Positions 1-10,912 of a stretch of DNA of 64,000 nt are shown piece by piece. The number at the start of each line of letters is the position of its first letter. The stretch's first letter is position 1. This DNA comes from Closterium sp. NIES-65 (lineage: Eukaryota > Streptophyta > Zygnematophyceae > Desmidiales > Closteriaceae). The translations under genes were made by a program, and so were the position numbers. The DNA lies in contig CANXME010000868.1 of assembly GCA_948144175.1 (NCBI GenBank), positions 1 through 64,000 of the forward strand, read 5' to 3'. The notes beneath the pieces were generated by a model, which saw only the letters and a program-made list of their open reading frames with translations, was not told the origin of the DNA and ran no database searches.

Positions 1-60
1 GGGACAGAGCTGGGGACAGAGCTAGGACAGAGCTGGAGGACAGAGCTGGGGACAGAGCTC
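1..60. repeat. Short tandem repeat, ~12-15 bp unit
   Basis: Five imperfect copies of a GGGGACAGAGCT-type unit run from the window edge to about position 60, so the array may extend further left. No coding function is apparent. Confidence 0.8.
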
Positions 61-120
61 TGTGTGTGTGTGCGGAGAGGGGGGGAGGGGGGGGGGGGGG
101 GGGGGGTGGGTGGGTGGGTA
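61..120 (+). repeat. TG run followed by a long G tract (G-quadruplex candidate)
   Basis: A short (TG)n run is followed by an almost pure G tract of roughly 30 bases and then GGGT repeats. Four or more G-runs with short spacers fit the usual G-quadruplex pattern. Tract length is uncertain because long homopolymers assemble poorly. Confidence 0.7.
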
Positions 121-1320
121 GGGAGCGGTGGTGGGAGTGGGGGGGCAAGGAAGAAGCGATGAGAGAAGGAACGCGATTAGGGCGGGAGAGGTGAACACCA
201 CAGCGCCCTGCCATGATGCACTGGACGAGATGGAGAGGGTGGTGTGTGGGTTCAGGGGTAGGGGGAGAAAAGGAGGAAAGTGAAAGAGCAAGGGAACGAA
301 TCTCTTGGCTTCTGGTTGTAGCCTGTGCCTCATGCAAGCAAGGCAGGTGGGCACATGCAGGGGCAGGGCAGGCAGTGACCTGCCAAGTTGTTTAGCAACA
401 ACCATTGCAGTGAGTGCCAGAGCCGTGCAAGGGCATGGCGGGGGATAATGGGGTGATAAGATGATGATGTGATGGGGAATGGTTTGATGGTGCGATGGAA
501 TGACGGAGTCATGAGGTAATGGGATGGGGGTGAAAGGATGATAGGGTAATGGGTTAACGGGATATGGTATCATGTGGTGAATGAGTGCCAATGGCAGTGG
601 TATTGATACAAGCTATAAAGCTGATTCGGTAGAGGCAGGTTCAATACAAGGCGATGGGGACCCATGACGCATCCGCAGAGATTAGCGACCAGATCGACAT
701 GAGAAGGCTGGATGCGCCACACGCGCGTTTGCTCTCGGTCCAGAAGACGTGAACCAGCTCTCCGCCTTAATGACTCCGTTCCCCCCGCGTTTCCAGCCCT
801 TCATCACCTCACCACACTGGCCTCCCGATCCCACTGCCTCATCAAGGGCGGGCTACTCCTGGCATGGGCCGCGGCGGAGGAGAGAAAGGGGGAAGACCGA
901 GGTGGGTGGGTAGGAGAGAGGGGTCAGAGAGTGGCTTTAAAGGAGGGACGTCAGAAAGAGACGGCGTGCGCTGCCCATTGGATTCCACTGCCTCCTCGGG
1001 GGCTGTTGTTTCTTGTGGGAGAAAGGGGTAGGGGAGAGGCGTGGCAGAGCACAAAGGAGAACTTCTCACGCCTTGCATCGTTGACCTCACCTTTTTGACC
1101 AAGCCATGGCCTCTTACGACCCCCGTATCCCTTTCAGCCCCCAACTGTCAACCCTTTTGATATCCTGCCTATACCCTCGCCCCCTGCCCTCACTCACCTG
1201 TATGCGTGGCCATGCGTGTCCTGTGCCACCAGCGTTTATCCCCCCCCCCTCTCCTAATCCCCTCTTCCCCTCCTCCCCGCCCCCCAATCGCTTACCCGTA
1301 TCATCCCTGCAATTCCCATG
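121..1320. other. Purine/pyrimidine-rich stretch, no gene recognised
   Basis: Strand-asymmetric G/A-rich and C/T-rich DNA. Open frames here are short and of low-complexity composition, with no recognisable domain. Some of it may be intron of the minus-strand locus that continues to the right. Confidence 0.5.
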
Positions 1321-1322
1321 GC

Positions 1323-1797
1323 TCACCCGTAGCCGCGGCCACTCGCGCCAGCTTGCGCAGCCCCATGCGGTCTGCACAAGCTGGCATGCGGTCGCATGGT
1401 GCTGCGCATGCAGTCCTCACACACCTGGCGGGCGGAGGAGAGGTGCGCAAGGGATAGGGGAGAGGGACAAAGGGGGATGCTTCGAGATGTCTCAAACAAC
1501 TGCACCAGGCGACGTGCTGGCAGACAGTTGGTGCAAACCTGGCGGGCGGATGTGACAGTGGACACGGGGGGGGGAGGAACGGGTGTGGAGGGGCGATGGA
1601 AGGGACAAGGGCTTAGGGTTGTTTCAAGATATTGCAGCACATGCTCTGCAGAACCATTCCAGGGTGCTACCATGTGGTGCTCACACCTGCAGCACACCAA
1701 GCAGATGGGGGTCATAGATGGGAAGGGCGGGATGTTTTGAGACGTTTCAGCACCGGCTTTGTACCATTGCAGTACGCAGGCACGCATCCTCGCACAC
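1323..1797 (-). repeat. Four tandem diverged exon-like units
   Basis: On the minus strand four ~70-90-bp units begin after acceptor-like CAG sites at about 1797, 1686, 1538 and 1424, spaced 111, 148 and 114 bp. Each starts GTNTG and reads V-C-E/T-x-C or a close variant. Three of them share a downstream pattern like C-x(5)-L-x-x-L-E-T. The spacing, the pyrimidine runs before each unit and the shared start suggest a repeatedly duplicated exon. I do not recognise the protein. One unit has an in-frame stop. They may belong to the decayed P-loop ATPase locus at 3.5-5.1 kb, but this is not shown. Confidence 0.4.
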
Positions 1798-1811
1798 CTG
1801 CAGGGGGACAC

Positions 1812-2309
1812 AATGGTGAGGTGGGGGGAATGGGGAGGGGGGGGAGGGGGAAAGAGGGGAAATGGCGGGGGTGGAGTGGAGGGGAACAGTGGGGGAAGCT
1901 AAGAGTGGGGAATGTCGCACAGTGTGTGCACAACCTGATCTGATCAATTCCGCACGGTTGGCGGAGGGTTGCAGAAGTGGGAGGGGTCGGGACTTGAGAG
2001 CAAAACACGGCTGTTTGCAATCACCATTCGTCACCTCATTTCTCCTCGCTTGCGCAACCCTCACACTTTCATCACCAATCAACCCCCTTCCCCCTCCCCC
2101 CCTCCCTCCCCCTTCACCACTTCTCCCCTCTTCCCTGGTGCAACGCACCTGCTTTTTGTTCTCCAATGCCTTCCACCACCTCCCCCCCTCTCTCCCATCT
2201 CCCAGCCCTCTCCCAGCCCCTCTCCCAGCCTCCCCCAACATCTCCCCTTCCCCTGCGCCAGACTCTACCCTACCCCCCCCCCCCCCCACCCGGAATTTTT
2301 CTATCGCGC
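1812..2309. other. Low-complexity purine/pyrimidine DNA
   Basis: G/A-rich then C/T-rich DNA with runs of C. No gene or structured repeat is supported. Confidence 0.5.
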
Positions 2310-2760
2310 ACAATCAAGCACAGAATGAGGATGAGGAGAAAAAAGCTGGGAGGAATGGGGGCGAAGGCACGGGGAGAGGAGCAGGGAGGGAGAAGACAAC
2401 CCTCCAGCCAGCATCGAAGGAGGTGACAATGGCACCAGAATTCTCAAAAGCGGCAAGTTGACGGTTCTCTTGATTGTCTTTTGACAGCCATTCGATTCGC
2501 CTGCGACGCATGCGACGAATTTCTCGCAATAACGCGGCGCTACAAAATTTTCTCGGTGCTCAAGGAGCAGCTAGCGACGCACGCCGACCCTCGCTCGACT
2601 TGCCATCGCCCATAGGAGGCATGAGGGATGATGGTGAGCAATGTTAGTGCAATTGCTGAGTCAGCTCATACGGTGTCCAAATGATGCAACAGTGGCGCTC
2701 CTTTTGACACTATTCTTCGAGATTATGACAGAGCAGTTACGGAAGGGAAGAAACAATCAT
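2310..2760. repeat. Diverged duplicate of 4810-5225
   Basis: This block aligns by eye with 4810-5225. Both contain an AGCAGGGAGGGAGAA segment, a CCAGC..GAAGG segment, and near the right end a TGAGTCA-x-C-x-CATACGG motif followed about 70 bp later by CAGAGCAGTTACGGAAG. Order and spacing are kept, so this is an old local duplication about 2.45 kb apart. The copy at 4.8-5.2 kb looks like the 5' end of the minus-strand ATPase remnant, so this may be a second 5' end. Confidence 0.55.
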
Positions 2761-3299
2761 GGCCATCAGAGGACCATTAGGTCAAGTAACTCCCTCATGC
2801 CCGTCTGGCAGCATGTGGATGAGAGCATGTGCGCAGACAGTGGGATGAAAGCTAACAGACTTACTTAACCGTAACAGACTGATATTAACAGACTTAGGAA
2901 AACCGGAAGATTCACTTGTGCTCGTCTGACAGCATGAGTCGGTCAGTTGCTCCTTGGGCAGTTTCACCGATCGGGACACGTCTTGCTGCCTGGTAAAGGT
3001 CAGGGAGAGATCTGACAGCTTGACAGCAGCGTGGGTGTAGACCATCGCTGTTGCTCCAATCACCTGTGGACACGTGTGCAGATGATGGGATGAGGGGGGA
3101 GAGAAAGAGGAGGGAAGGAGGAGGGGGGAGGTGAAAGGAATGAGGTTTGGAAAAAACACGATTGGAAAAGTGAGGTTTGGAGAGGAGTGCAACACGCGAG
3201 ATTGTTGAGACACCCTCCACTTATACAACCATTAGCAGCGTTCGAAACTAGTAGCTGCATCAGAAACCAGTAGGCACGCCAGATCTCTGTCACACATCC
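2761..3299. other. Unannotated stretch with a minus-strand open frame
   Basis: A minus-strand open stretch (about 3228 to 2782) follows an acceptor-like CAG near 3060. It reads VIGATAMVYTHAAVKL and onward, with Ser/Lys-rich segments. No family is recognised and its composition is unremarkable. It could be an exon or chance. Confidence 0.25.
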
Positions 3300-3329
3300 C
3301 ACAAATCATGCTACCAGGCTTTTGGCCTA

Positions 3330-3428
3330 AGTGGCGAAATACGCTTTTGCCTTTAAGCGTATAGCGTTTATCCGCTTGCGTATACACGCAAAACGCAATA
3401 CGCTAGCAAATACGCAATACGCTCGGGA
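3330..3428. repeat. GCGTAT/ATACGC micro-repeat cluster
   Basis: About ten copies of GCGTAT, ATACGC, AACGC or close variants occur in roughly 90 bp in both orientations, so several small hairpins are possible. No function is assigned. Confidence 0.5.
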
Positions 3429-3479
3429 GTTTTTTTCTGGGCAGCCCAAGGTGAAAATTTTCTAGGCAAGCAACCCTAG

Positions 3480-5070
3480 CAGCAACGGCATGTGGCAGGC
3501 GAGGGCCACTGCCAAGTTCACTGCAGTGGGATGGGAGATGGGGGAATAAGGGGAGATATGCATGGGGTGTTAGGTATGGGGTGGGAGACTTTTTCGAGCA
3601 TGTGGCGGGCGAGGGCCACTGCGAGGAAGGGGACAAGGGGAGAGGGAAAGGGGAGAGGGAGGGCGGAGGGGTGGGGGATTTGAAAGAGAAGGATATATGT
3701 CAAAGGGTTAGGGAGGGAGAGAGACGTAGATGGAAGTCAGAGGCGAGGAAGGGGGCGGGGCGGCACAGTCCAGCCTGGGCAGCTTGGGCGAGCAGCACCG
3801 CGAGGTTTCACTGCAGGAAAAGGCGGGGGACTGGCGAGATGGAGAAATGGAGGGGGGAAGGGGGGATAGGAGGGGCTCGACGGATGGGGGAATGGGGGAA
3901 TGGATGGGGCATGGGGATCGGGTGGGAGAGGGGAGTGAAAAAGAGAATGAGGTATTGGGGAGGGAGGGATAGGGGGGATGTGGGAATGTTGAGAAAGGCG
4001 GTAGGTAGAGGGGGATGCGGGCACGGGGGAAAAGGGAGTTGCGGTGCATGGGAGGAGGCAAAGGTAAGTAGAGCGTATGAGAACGCCATGGTGGGACATG
4101 GAGTGAAGGGGAAGGGGATGAAAAGGGGGGTGGGATCCGACGGGCGAAAGAAGAAGCGGCGTGGGGCACACTGACAGTGAGCGGTGAATGGAAGGAGAGA
4201 GAAGCGAGCAGCTGCAGTGGATGGGGAGAAGGGGAAAAAAAAGCATGGGGAGATGGGGGGATGGGGGGAGAGCATGTAAGAGCAGCGCATGTAAGGAAGT
4301 CAGAGGACATGCAGTGAAGGGACGGGAGATACAAAGGGGAGGGGGAGGGGACGGGGACGGGCTGATGGTGAGAGAGATCAGGAGGGGTATGAGGGGAACG
4401 AGAGTAAGTGGCTTCGGGCACGGCAGAGTGAGGCAATCAGGCGATGAGGCGCACCGGCAGTGGTGGACTTGCCGACGCCGCCTTTCGCAGGATGCCCACA
4501 GCCACAATGTGCTTCACCCCCGCCAGCAACCGGCTGGCGTCGCCGCCCGCCTCCGCTGCCACTGCCGCTGCAGAGCCCACATGGCAGCAGCAGCAGGGGT
4601 TTCAGTAACTCGCCGTATCTTGTGAGAGGGTGACATGAAGCATGAGGGGGGAGGGAGTGGGGAGAAATGAGGGGTGGACTGGGGGGGAAGAGGGGGGAAA
4701 GGGGGAGAAAAGAAAGGGGTTGGAGGAGAGAAGGGAGTTTAGATGTCTTGGAATGGGTACATAATGAATGGAAATTTAGAAAAACAAGCTTAGGAGGATA
4801 AGGAGCAAACATTGGTGAGGATCAGGGGGAACATTCACGGGAAGAAGAGCAGGGAGGGAGAAGGACAATTCTCCACCAGCGCTGAAGGCGACGATGAGGA
4901 AGGCAATGCTGATCGCCATTTGACCCACCATCGCCAACTGCTCGTGCAGTCCGACGCCTGCGGTGCTCGCGACGTTGCCTCGACGCAGCTGCGACGCGGC
5001 GCGACGGCTTCCTCGGCACTCGCGGAGCAGCAAGGACGCCCGTGACGCTCACTCGAGTCGCCGCCGACAT
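3480..5070 (-). pseudogene. Remnant of an IND1/NBP35-type P-loop ATPase gene
   Basis: Seen: a minus-strand exon (about 4619-4456) reads VKHIVAV then KGGVGKSTTA, the deviant Walker A of the Mrp/NBP35/IND1 group. An exon starting at 3810 continues with NLAVLLAQAAQAGLC, and a related one starting at 3520 reads (V)NLAVALACHM. A third partial copy starts near 3620. Known: family members are ATPases that carry iron-sulfur clusters; IND1 serves mitochondrial complex I. The Arg/Ala-rich open stretch at 5070-4870 could be an organelle-targeting presequence (inference). Damage: one extra base before and one after the A-S position of the P-loop exon, and one extra A at the start of the 3810 exon. No downstream ATPase motifs were found, so the locus is truncated or scrambled. 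Family identity is fairly sure, the gene model is not. Confidence 0.5.
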
Positions 5071-5225
5071 TACGATGTCGGCCAGCAGTTTTACCGTAGC
5101 GCTACTGAGTCAACGCATACGGAATCCAGTTGACTGGGCACAATTGACGTTCCTTTTGAGGCGATCCTTTGAGAATACGTCACAGAGCAGTTACGGAAGA
5201 AGGGCCGAGAAAGGAATCATGACCA
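4810..5225. repeat. Diverged duplicate of 2310-2760
   Basis: Right-hand copy of the local duplication described at 2310-2760. On the minus strand it includes the Arg-rich open frame that may be the first exon of the ATPase remnant. Confidence 0.55.
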
Positions 5226-5728
5226 CATTTCGCTGGGGGGAAGCAAGAAATTGGTAGGAAGCTGCGGGAGGGGAGGGCGAAAAAAAATCGTATCCGCCGT
5301 TTTTCTGATGCGCCCGTGCCAATTGCGCATTTGTGCGTCTTGCGAACGGCGGCGGCGTAGTCGCACAGAGAGGGATTGTGCATGGTAGAGGAGAAGAAGG
5401 ATAGTGGCGTGGGAGGAGAGGTGTGAGGGTGATGCCCTCTTCTTAATCTGGATGATAGACCACGTACTGAGATCCCATCATAGCTAGTAGGGAATAGATG
5501 ACGAGCATCACACACGACTGCCATCTTCCCGTGGTATTTTCTAGTCAACGCCAATTCGCACGATGAAACTCTGGAATCGCCCACTACCTTCTCACTAGAT
5601 CACTCGACAGTTCTTGATCGCGATAGGGTAGGCCACGGGTAGTTCGCTAGGTCGCCAGGTTGCCAGGTCGCGAGGGCGCTAGTCGCTATCATCCGAAAAA
5701 ATGTCGTTCGGAAATTCTGCTCTGGTGT
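5226..5728. other. Intergenic, left flank of the Mutator-like element
   Basis: No gene is supported. A run of AGGTCGC/GGTTGCC-type motifs occurs at about 5640-5680. The stretch ends at the target-site duplication of the element. Confidence 0.5.
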
Positions 5729-5917
5729 TACTTGAAAGGCGAAATCGCGCGCATCGGCGAAAATCGTGTTTGTCTCAATTGAGTCGACCTAAATTGCTCC
5801 CCGCTCGCCACGTGGGCGTTTGTCTAAATTGAATGGACCTCCCTTCCCCCCGCCCCCCCCAGCCCCCTTTTCCCGCCCTTTCCCCACCGTCATTCGGGCA
5901 GCCGCATGCTCTCGCGT
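5729..5917 (+). repeat. Left terminal inverted repeat with 9-bp target duplication
   Basis: The target duplication TACTTGAAA occupies 5729-5737 and the inverted repeat 5738-5917 (180 bp). It matches the reverse complement of 14868-15047 at 178 of 180 positions without gaps, including the C6-G-C8 block. Homology stops abruptly at both edges. A 9-bp duplication and long inverted repeats are the hallmark of Mutator-like elements. Confidence 0.97.
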
Positions 5918-6431
5918 AAAAGTCACAAAGAGTCACCAATTCCAAATTCCAGCCAGGCTACACACTTTCGCCACGGGTGGTTGTTCTTATTGGTCGGAAA
6001 ATTGGTGATTTGTTCAGCGCGTCAGAGTAACATGCACTGGCTCCGTTTGGACGCGCCAACGTTATAGGTAGTGTAGCAACGACATGGAGTGGTACCTCGA
6101 TACCGATCATGTACGGTAATGTACAACCAGGCGACCAATCGACGGTCATGCACGAGCATGAGTTCAGACCAATTGCCGAGGGCGGTTTTGACAGCGTACA
6201 TGAACCTAATCCTGCATTCATGAACTTATCCTCGCCGCCAACCTCTGAACATGAGCTTTCATGCCACATCACGACCGTCACAGCTCCCCTCTCTCGCACC
6301 CTTTCCCTCTGTGATAGCTATCAGCAATCATCCAACCTTTGTGCTCTTTGTGGTTTGTTTCTTGTACTCGCGATACCTTAGTCATTGCAAATTGCCAGCT
6401 ATTCGGTGGCGTATAGCGTTCTGGGCGTGTG

Positions 6432-7963
6432 ATGGATCTTCGTAGCAAAACGGTCCTCGGTAAACGGCAGGATGAGTCGGGCCACGAGGAATCCGACGGC
6501 GGTGAATCTCACGATTCGGACGTCAAGCTCGTCACCGACGAGCACGGGAAAGGCAGGAGAAAGGGGAAGCAACGGAAAGGACCGGAGAAGCAGCATAGCA
6601 CCGGTGGATTCAACTTCAAAACCAACATAGTGAACAAGGAGGTGTTGCCGCCCGTCGATGACATCATCTCCGCCTTCACCAAAGGTCGTGGGCCGCCGGC
6701 TCAAACTAAAGGCTGTCGCGGCCCTACCATCAAGAGTCAGCACTTCCCAACGAAGCCGTTGTACAACGCCATCGGCCAAAACGCCTTCGTGAGCCCTATT
6801 GACGCGATGCGCATTCAGGATGGATACGAGCTCAGCACGGCATTAATCGACTTCCACAACATGTGAGTGCGTTGTTCCCGCGGGTAAGCACACTCACACT
6901 ATATTGCCGGCGCCTAACACCGGCTCTCCGTGTCTGTGTATTCACCCCGCGCAGTTTGCTGAGCATCAGGCATTCCAAAACACCAAGCGGGGAGACATGG
7001 GTTGCGCTTGACACTGGAGCGTATCTGATGGCGGCGAATCAACAGGTTCTCTTCACTGGATTCGAGGGCGGCACCATCCTTGACTACAACTACGTCCTTG
7101 TAGTTGTAACTACACTGTAAGACATGCATGCTCAATCTCGATGTACGCGCGTACCGCGGCATCGCCATGCTGTGTACTTACATTTAAGTGGTATTGTGGC
7201 AGTGAGCCAAGGCATTTCAGCCTTGTTGTTGTCAAGGAGCCTGGCAGGGCAAGAACAACTGCTATAAAATCGGGGAACACGGAGCTTCCGGTGGCCTACC
7301 TGTTCGACTCGACTGGTGATCATCGGAACATGGCTCCGTCGGTGTTCGCCGAGATCCAAACGTAAGTTGCACGGGCATGCATCGCCTCCTAAGTTTCGTC
7401 GTGCTAATGATCGCATGGTTGCTTCGCCGCTTGTAATGCACTTATCCATGCTTCGTTGCTGTGTCCAGGCTGCTCGGTCTGGCGCTACAAGCCGAGGAGC
7501 CCGGCCTCTCTGCCACCGCAATCAAGCAGCGGCTTGATCCGATGCCTTGCGTCCCGCTTGGGGTAAGCACTCAAATCTTTCGCGCAGGGTTTTTTTTATC
7601 AGATCTCATCCATGGAACGTTCATCAATATTGCTCACCTTGTTTGTTTTCGCGTGTGCAGTACTATCAGTGCCCGATGCAGGCCAACCAAGTAGACTGTG
7701 GTGTCTACGTTTGCATCTACGCATCTGAGCTGGTTGCCCGTGGCTTCGCTAATCTGGACGATGGGCTGCCAGCTTTGCCCTATGGTGGTGGCCTTTTCCG
7801 GAGGGGGATGCGTGCGGACATAGTCGAACATGCACTCAAGCGGTTGATCCCAACCCTGGAGAGGTCTGGAGTTATGGTGCCCCACCAAGATCCGCCGCTC
7901 AGCAAGCGCCGTGAACAAGCCAGTGTCTCCAGAGCTGGCCGAAATCGACGCGAAGCTGCGTGA
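6432..7963 (+). CDS. ULP1-like (C48) cysteine protease of the MULE
   Basis: Five exons fit with intact phase: 6432-6862, 6955-7116, 7203-7361, 7469-7562 and 7661-7963. All introns are GT-AG with GTGAGT, GTAAGA, GTAAGT or GTAAGC donors. The product is about 382 residues. The C48 triad is visible: His202 in HFSLVVV, Asp233 in YLFDST, and Cys295 in QVDCGVYVC, with Gln289 placed as the oxyanion Gln. The first ~110 residues are Lys/Glu/Asp-rich and possibly nuclear. Family members cleave SUMO-like proteins. The role in plant MULEs is unknown, since transposition needs only MURA-type proteins. ATG 6432 is the first in-frame start. The gene converges on the MURA gene. The reading frame is clean, unlike its neighbours. 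The 3' end may extend through further splicing into the coiled-coil region that overlaps it in another frame. Confidence 0.88.
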
Positions 7964-9093
7964 TGCTGTCGGCGACATCCACAACATCTCCTGCCGCGTG
8001 GGGTACTGTGAGAAAGACATCACCAAGCTCGAGCTCCTGGTGGAGAGTCTCACCAACGACTTGTCCACCACCCGCGACGAGCTCACCGCGTTGTCAGCGC
8101 AAGTAGCAGCCTTACCAGCACCGCCGCAGCAGGGGCGTATTGGAGGAGCTGGCGGACCCAGCGCGAGAACCGACGACCCTGCCACCCAGCAAATTCTGGC
8201 GCCGACTGCGCAACTCGAGCAGCAAGGGGATTCTCATCAGATTCAAACGGCCCACGGCGTTATCAACGGGCTGCTGCCCGGTACGCCCCGGCGATGCATT
8301 GACCTCGTATCGTTGCGTTGCGCGCGGTGGAGCTCTGCCTGCCCCTTCGGAGGATCACTCTGGGTGTATGGGCCCGCCGCCACCGCCATCACACTCTGTC
8401 GGGGGAGTGGTTGGATCGGGGGAGTACGCGGGTGTTAGGCTCCTCCCAGACGGAACTTGGCAAGCGAAGATTGTCCCTGAGCCCGGGTCATCAAGGACGC
8501 TGATTCTTGGCCACTTCCAAGACCAGCAGCAAGCGGCCCGCGCCGTTCGCTGCAGCTGCAGCCGTGCTCAGGCGGAGCAAGCCTCCCCGGGGTCGTGTGT
8601 GGCAGCTCACCGGCGAGGAGATGGACCTGCTGGATGGCTGCACGGCCGAGATCGTGCGGCAGCTCACTACCGCACGCGTCTGGGGGCGGTGGGAAAAGGT
8701 GGCGCGTCGAGCTTGCTTCCCTCGGTGGTGCCAACCCCCACCCCTGCATCCCCCGCTGTTGTGGCAGCAGCGCCAACCGCACCCGCAGCTGCTCCAACCA
8801 CACTTGCCCCGGCGAATGCAGGCATCGCCCCTCCTGCCGTGGCTCTTGCACCTGCACAGCCCACCCCTCCCGGTGGAGCTACTGCTGTGCACGTCGGAAC
8901 AACTCCTGTGCCTGCGGGGGTTACTCCCGCCCCACCAGCCCATTCTACGCAAGCCACATTGACCAACCCCCCTGTGCAGGCTGATGTTGTGGCGTTTGCC
9001 TCGCTGTCGTTGCCAGAGAGCGACGAGGGGGATGTGGGCAACAACGCGACAACCCACCCGACAGGTATTGATTTGTTGCAGCGTGGTGTTTAG
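7911..9093 (+). CDS. Coiled-coil and AP2-like coding region, exon structure unresolved
   Basis: Directly after the ULP1 core an open frame from about 7911 encodes a heptad-rich coiled coil (EIDAKLRDAV, later KLELLVESLTNDL). From about 8420 a different frame reads YAGVRLLPDGTWQAKI, then RTLILGHF and QQAARAVR. That matches the AP2/ERF core pattern GVR-x-x-P-x-G-x-W-x-A-x-I, then x-LG-x-F, then AARA. One base on, the frame continues as AAAAAVLRRSKPPRGRVW. A Pro/Ala/Thr-rich tail then runs to a stop near 9093. The segments may be exons of a larger ULP1-AP2 gene, a second gene, or captured host sequence. Shifts between frames mean either undetected introns or single-base errors. The AP2 call rests on pattern only. 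Confidence 0.45.
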
Positions 9094-10815
9094 ACAACGC
9101 ACTAGCCAGGGTTTAGACATTAACCTGCTGTTCTCGTCTTCAGTGTGTCAGAGCCCAACAGCTACGAAAGTGTGACGATGGAGCTGATTTTCATGAACAC
9201 CATGCTGTTTTTCGCACTGTGGCCTTTGTTGCTCTTTGCGGGGTTTGTAGGACTGTAGCATGAACAATATGTTGAACTGCTGGCTGTCAGCCATGTTTTT
9301 GAGTTCACTAAAGACCCCAACCTGGCGGCAACAAACCCAAACGACTAGCGCACCAGCTCACCAGCCGGCCCAATGTGTGGTGATATGGGAGTAAGGCCTA
9401 CGATCATGACACCACAGACCATCATGATCTCGTCGATAGTCATGCGCGTTTTTTCATGACGCGTGGTGGTTTCGCACGCCACAACGCCACGAAATATCAC
9501 CCCCCGACTGCGCGACCCTATAAGCTATAACGATCCGGCACCTGTGACAAATCGTGGCATTTTATAACAGCGTCTGCAACACTTTTTATTTCGGTTGTAT
9601 AAATGCAGAGGAAACAACTCAAACAGTGACAACGGCCATGAACACGGGTTTAGGGGCCATAAACGGTGTCTAAGGTCTCACAGAAATGATTATGCCGTGT
9701 TCCACAACCCCGGCTTTAGACACTTGCATAACGAGAGTAGCATCGTACAACCGATTTTTCATAAATCACTATCTTTTCACTTGTTGTCCCGAGTACGCAT
9801 AGTACCCCGCCTCGGGGTGTGTGCTGTGCGACTGGTAGCCTTAATCAGAGTTTTCATTCTGCCCTCGAGCTCAAGGGCTCATCACATCATGGTCAGTGGT
9901 GTGCTTTAGACTAGCATCATCTCCTGGTCACTGGTACGCCAGTGTCTACCTTAGTGAGGTGATCCTGAGTAAATTATGAACAATGACAATAGTATCAAAT
10001 CTCATGCTCCATGTAACGTACTGCTGTTTTGTTACCAGGGTTATGGGGTGCGTGCTGAAAGTATTGTGCGTGCTGAAAGTATTGTGCTGAAAGTTTTTAA
10101 CATGTAGTCAATGTTAGGAGTTTTAATTATACCGGTGGCATTGTGCACGCCATATTTTATTAGAGGATGAGGGTGTATAATTTTCCACAACACCGTCACA
10201 ACAAATACGCACATCGAATGACACGCAATGAAGGGGCCATTCTCGGTTCATGTTCCTTCGCGCAAATTAGGGTCAACCCCGACGACGAATCATGTTGCAG
10301 GCATCACGTCCATGAGAGTTCATGTTCGTCCGTGCAGGTAGTCAACTTCCGAGCCACTAGCACGAGTTTGTTCATGATTGAAAGTGTAGGCATTCACGCG
10401 CGACTTCCAGGACCCGCGCTTGTAGGCTGTTCGAGTCTTGACAGGTCGAGATGCGTTCATGCACTATGGAGAGTTCATGATTCGTCATGACTAGCTGCGC
10501 GACATCGCCCCGCGATTTCCAGGCCCTCGAATCATGTATGTAAAAGGGTCGATCATGACGCTCTATGCACAGGTCAAGGAGAAAGCAGAGGGAGTCAAGT
10601 GCACACTTTACACACATGAATCTCCCAACTCCTGGCCAGATTTGTGTGGGTCTTGTTGAATAAGTATTGCACAGCAGCACTACTCAACTAAACAATTATG
10701 TTTCGTATATTAAATTTTCTAGTACTCTCGTCAATGAAATGTTTTCTTCGGCAGGGATCCAAGGACACAAAACAAGGCCCAATACTAGCATGGGAAAGCC
10801 TGTTTTACTCGACAT
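9094..10815. other. Non-coding interior of the MULE between convergent genes
   Basis: No protein family is recognised. The stretch lies between the 3' ends of the two convergent genes and should hold their 3' untranslated regions. Several small inverted motifs with CATGA/TCATG cores occur (about 9400-9470 and 10230-10560). I cannot assign terminators. Confidence 0.5.
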
Positions 10816-10867
10816 TCATTCATGGGCAGCTTGGTGCCCCCCTCCATGCTCTCCTGTAGCAGTTCCA

Positions 10868-10912
10868 TCCTCCCCCTCCTCCTCCTCCTCCTCCTCCTCC
10901 TCCTCCTCCACC
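10868..10912 (-). repeat. Trinucleotide repeat encoding a Glu run
   Basis: An imperfect (TCC)n on the plus strand encodes eleven or more consecutive Glu residues near the C terminus of the MURA protein. The run stays in frame. Confidence 0.85.

Noticed and set aside
3708-4507. Long Pro/Ser-rich open frames on the minus strand
   Set aside because: Composition is driven by purine-rich plus-strand DNA; only short islands (KGGVGKSTTA, NLAVLLAQ) have protein-like signal and those lie in other frames.
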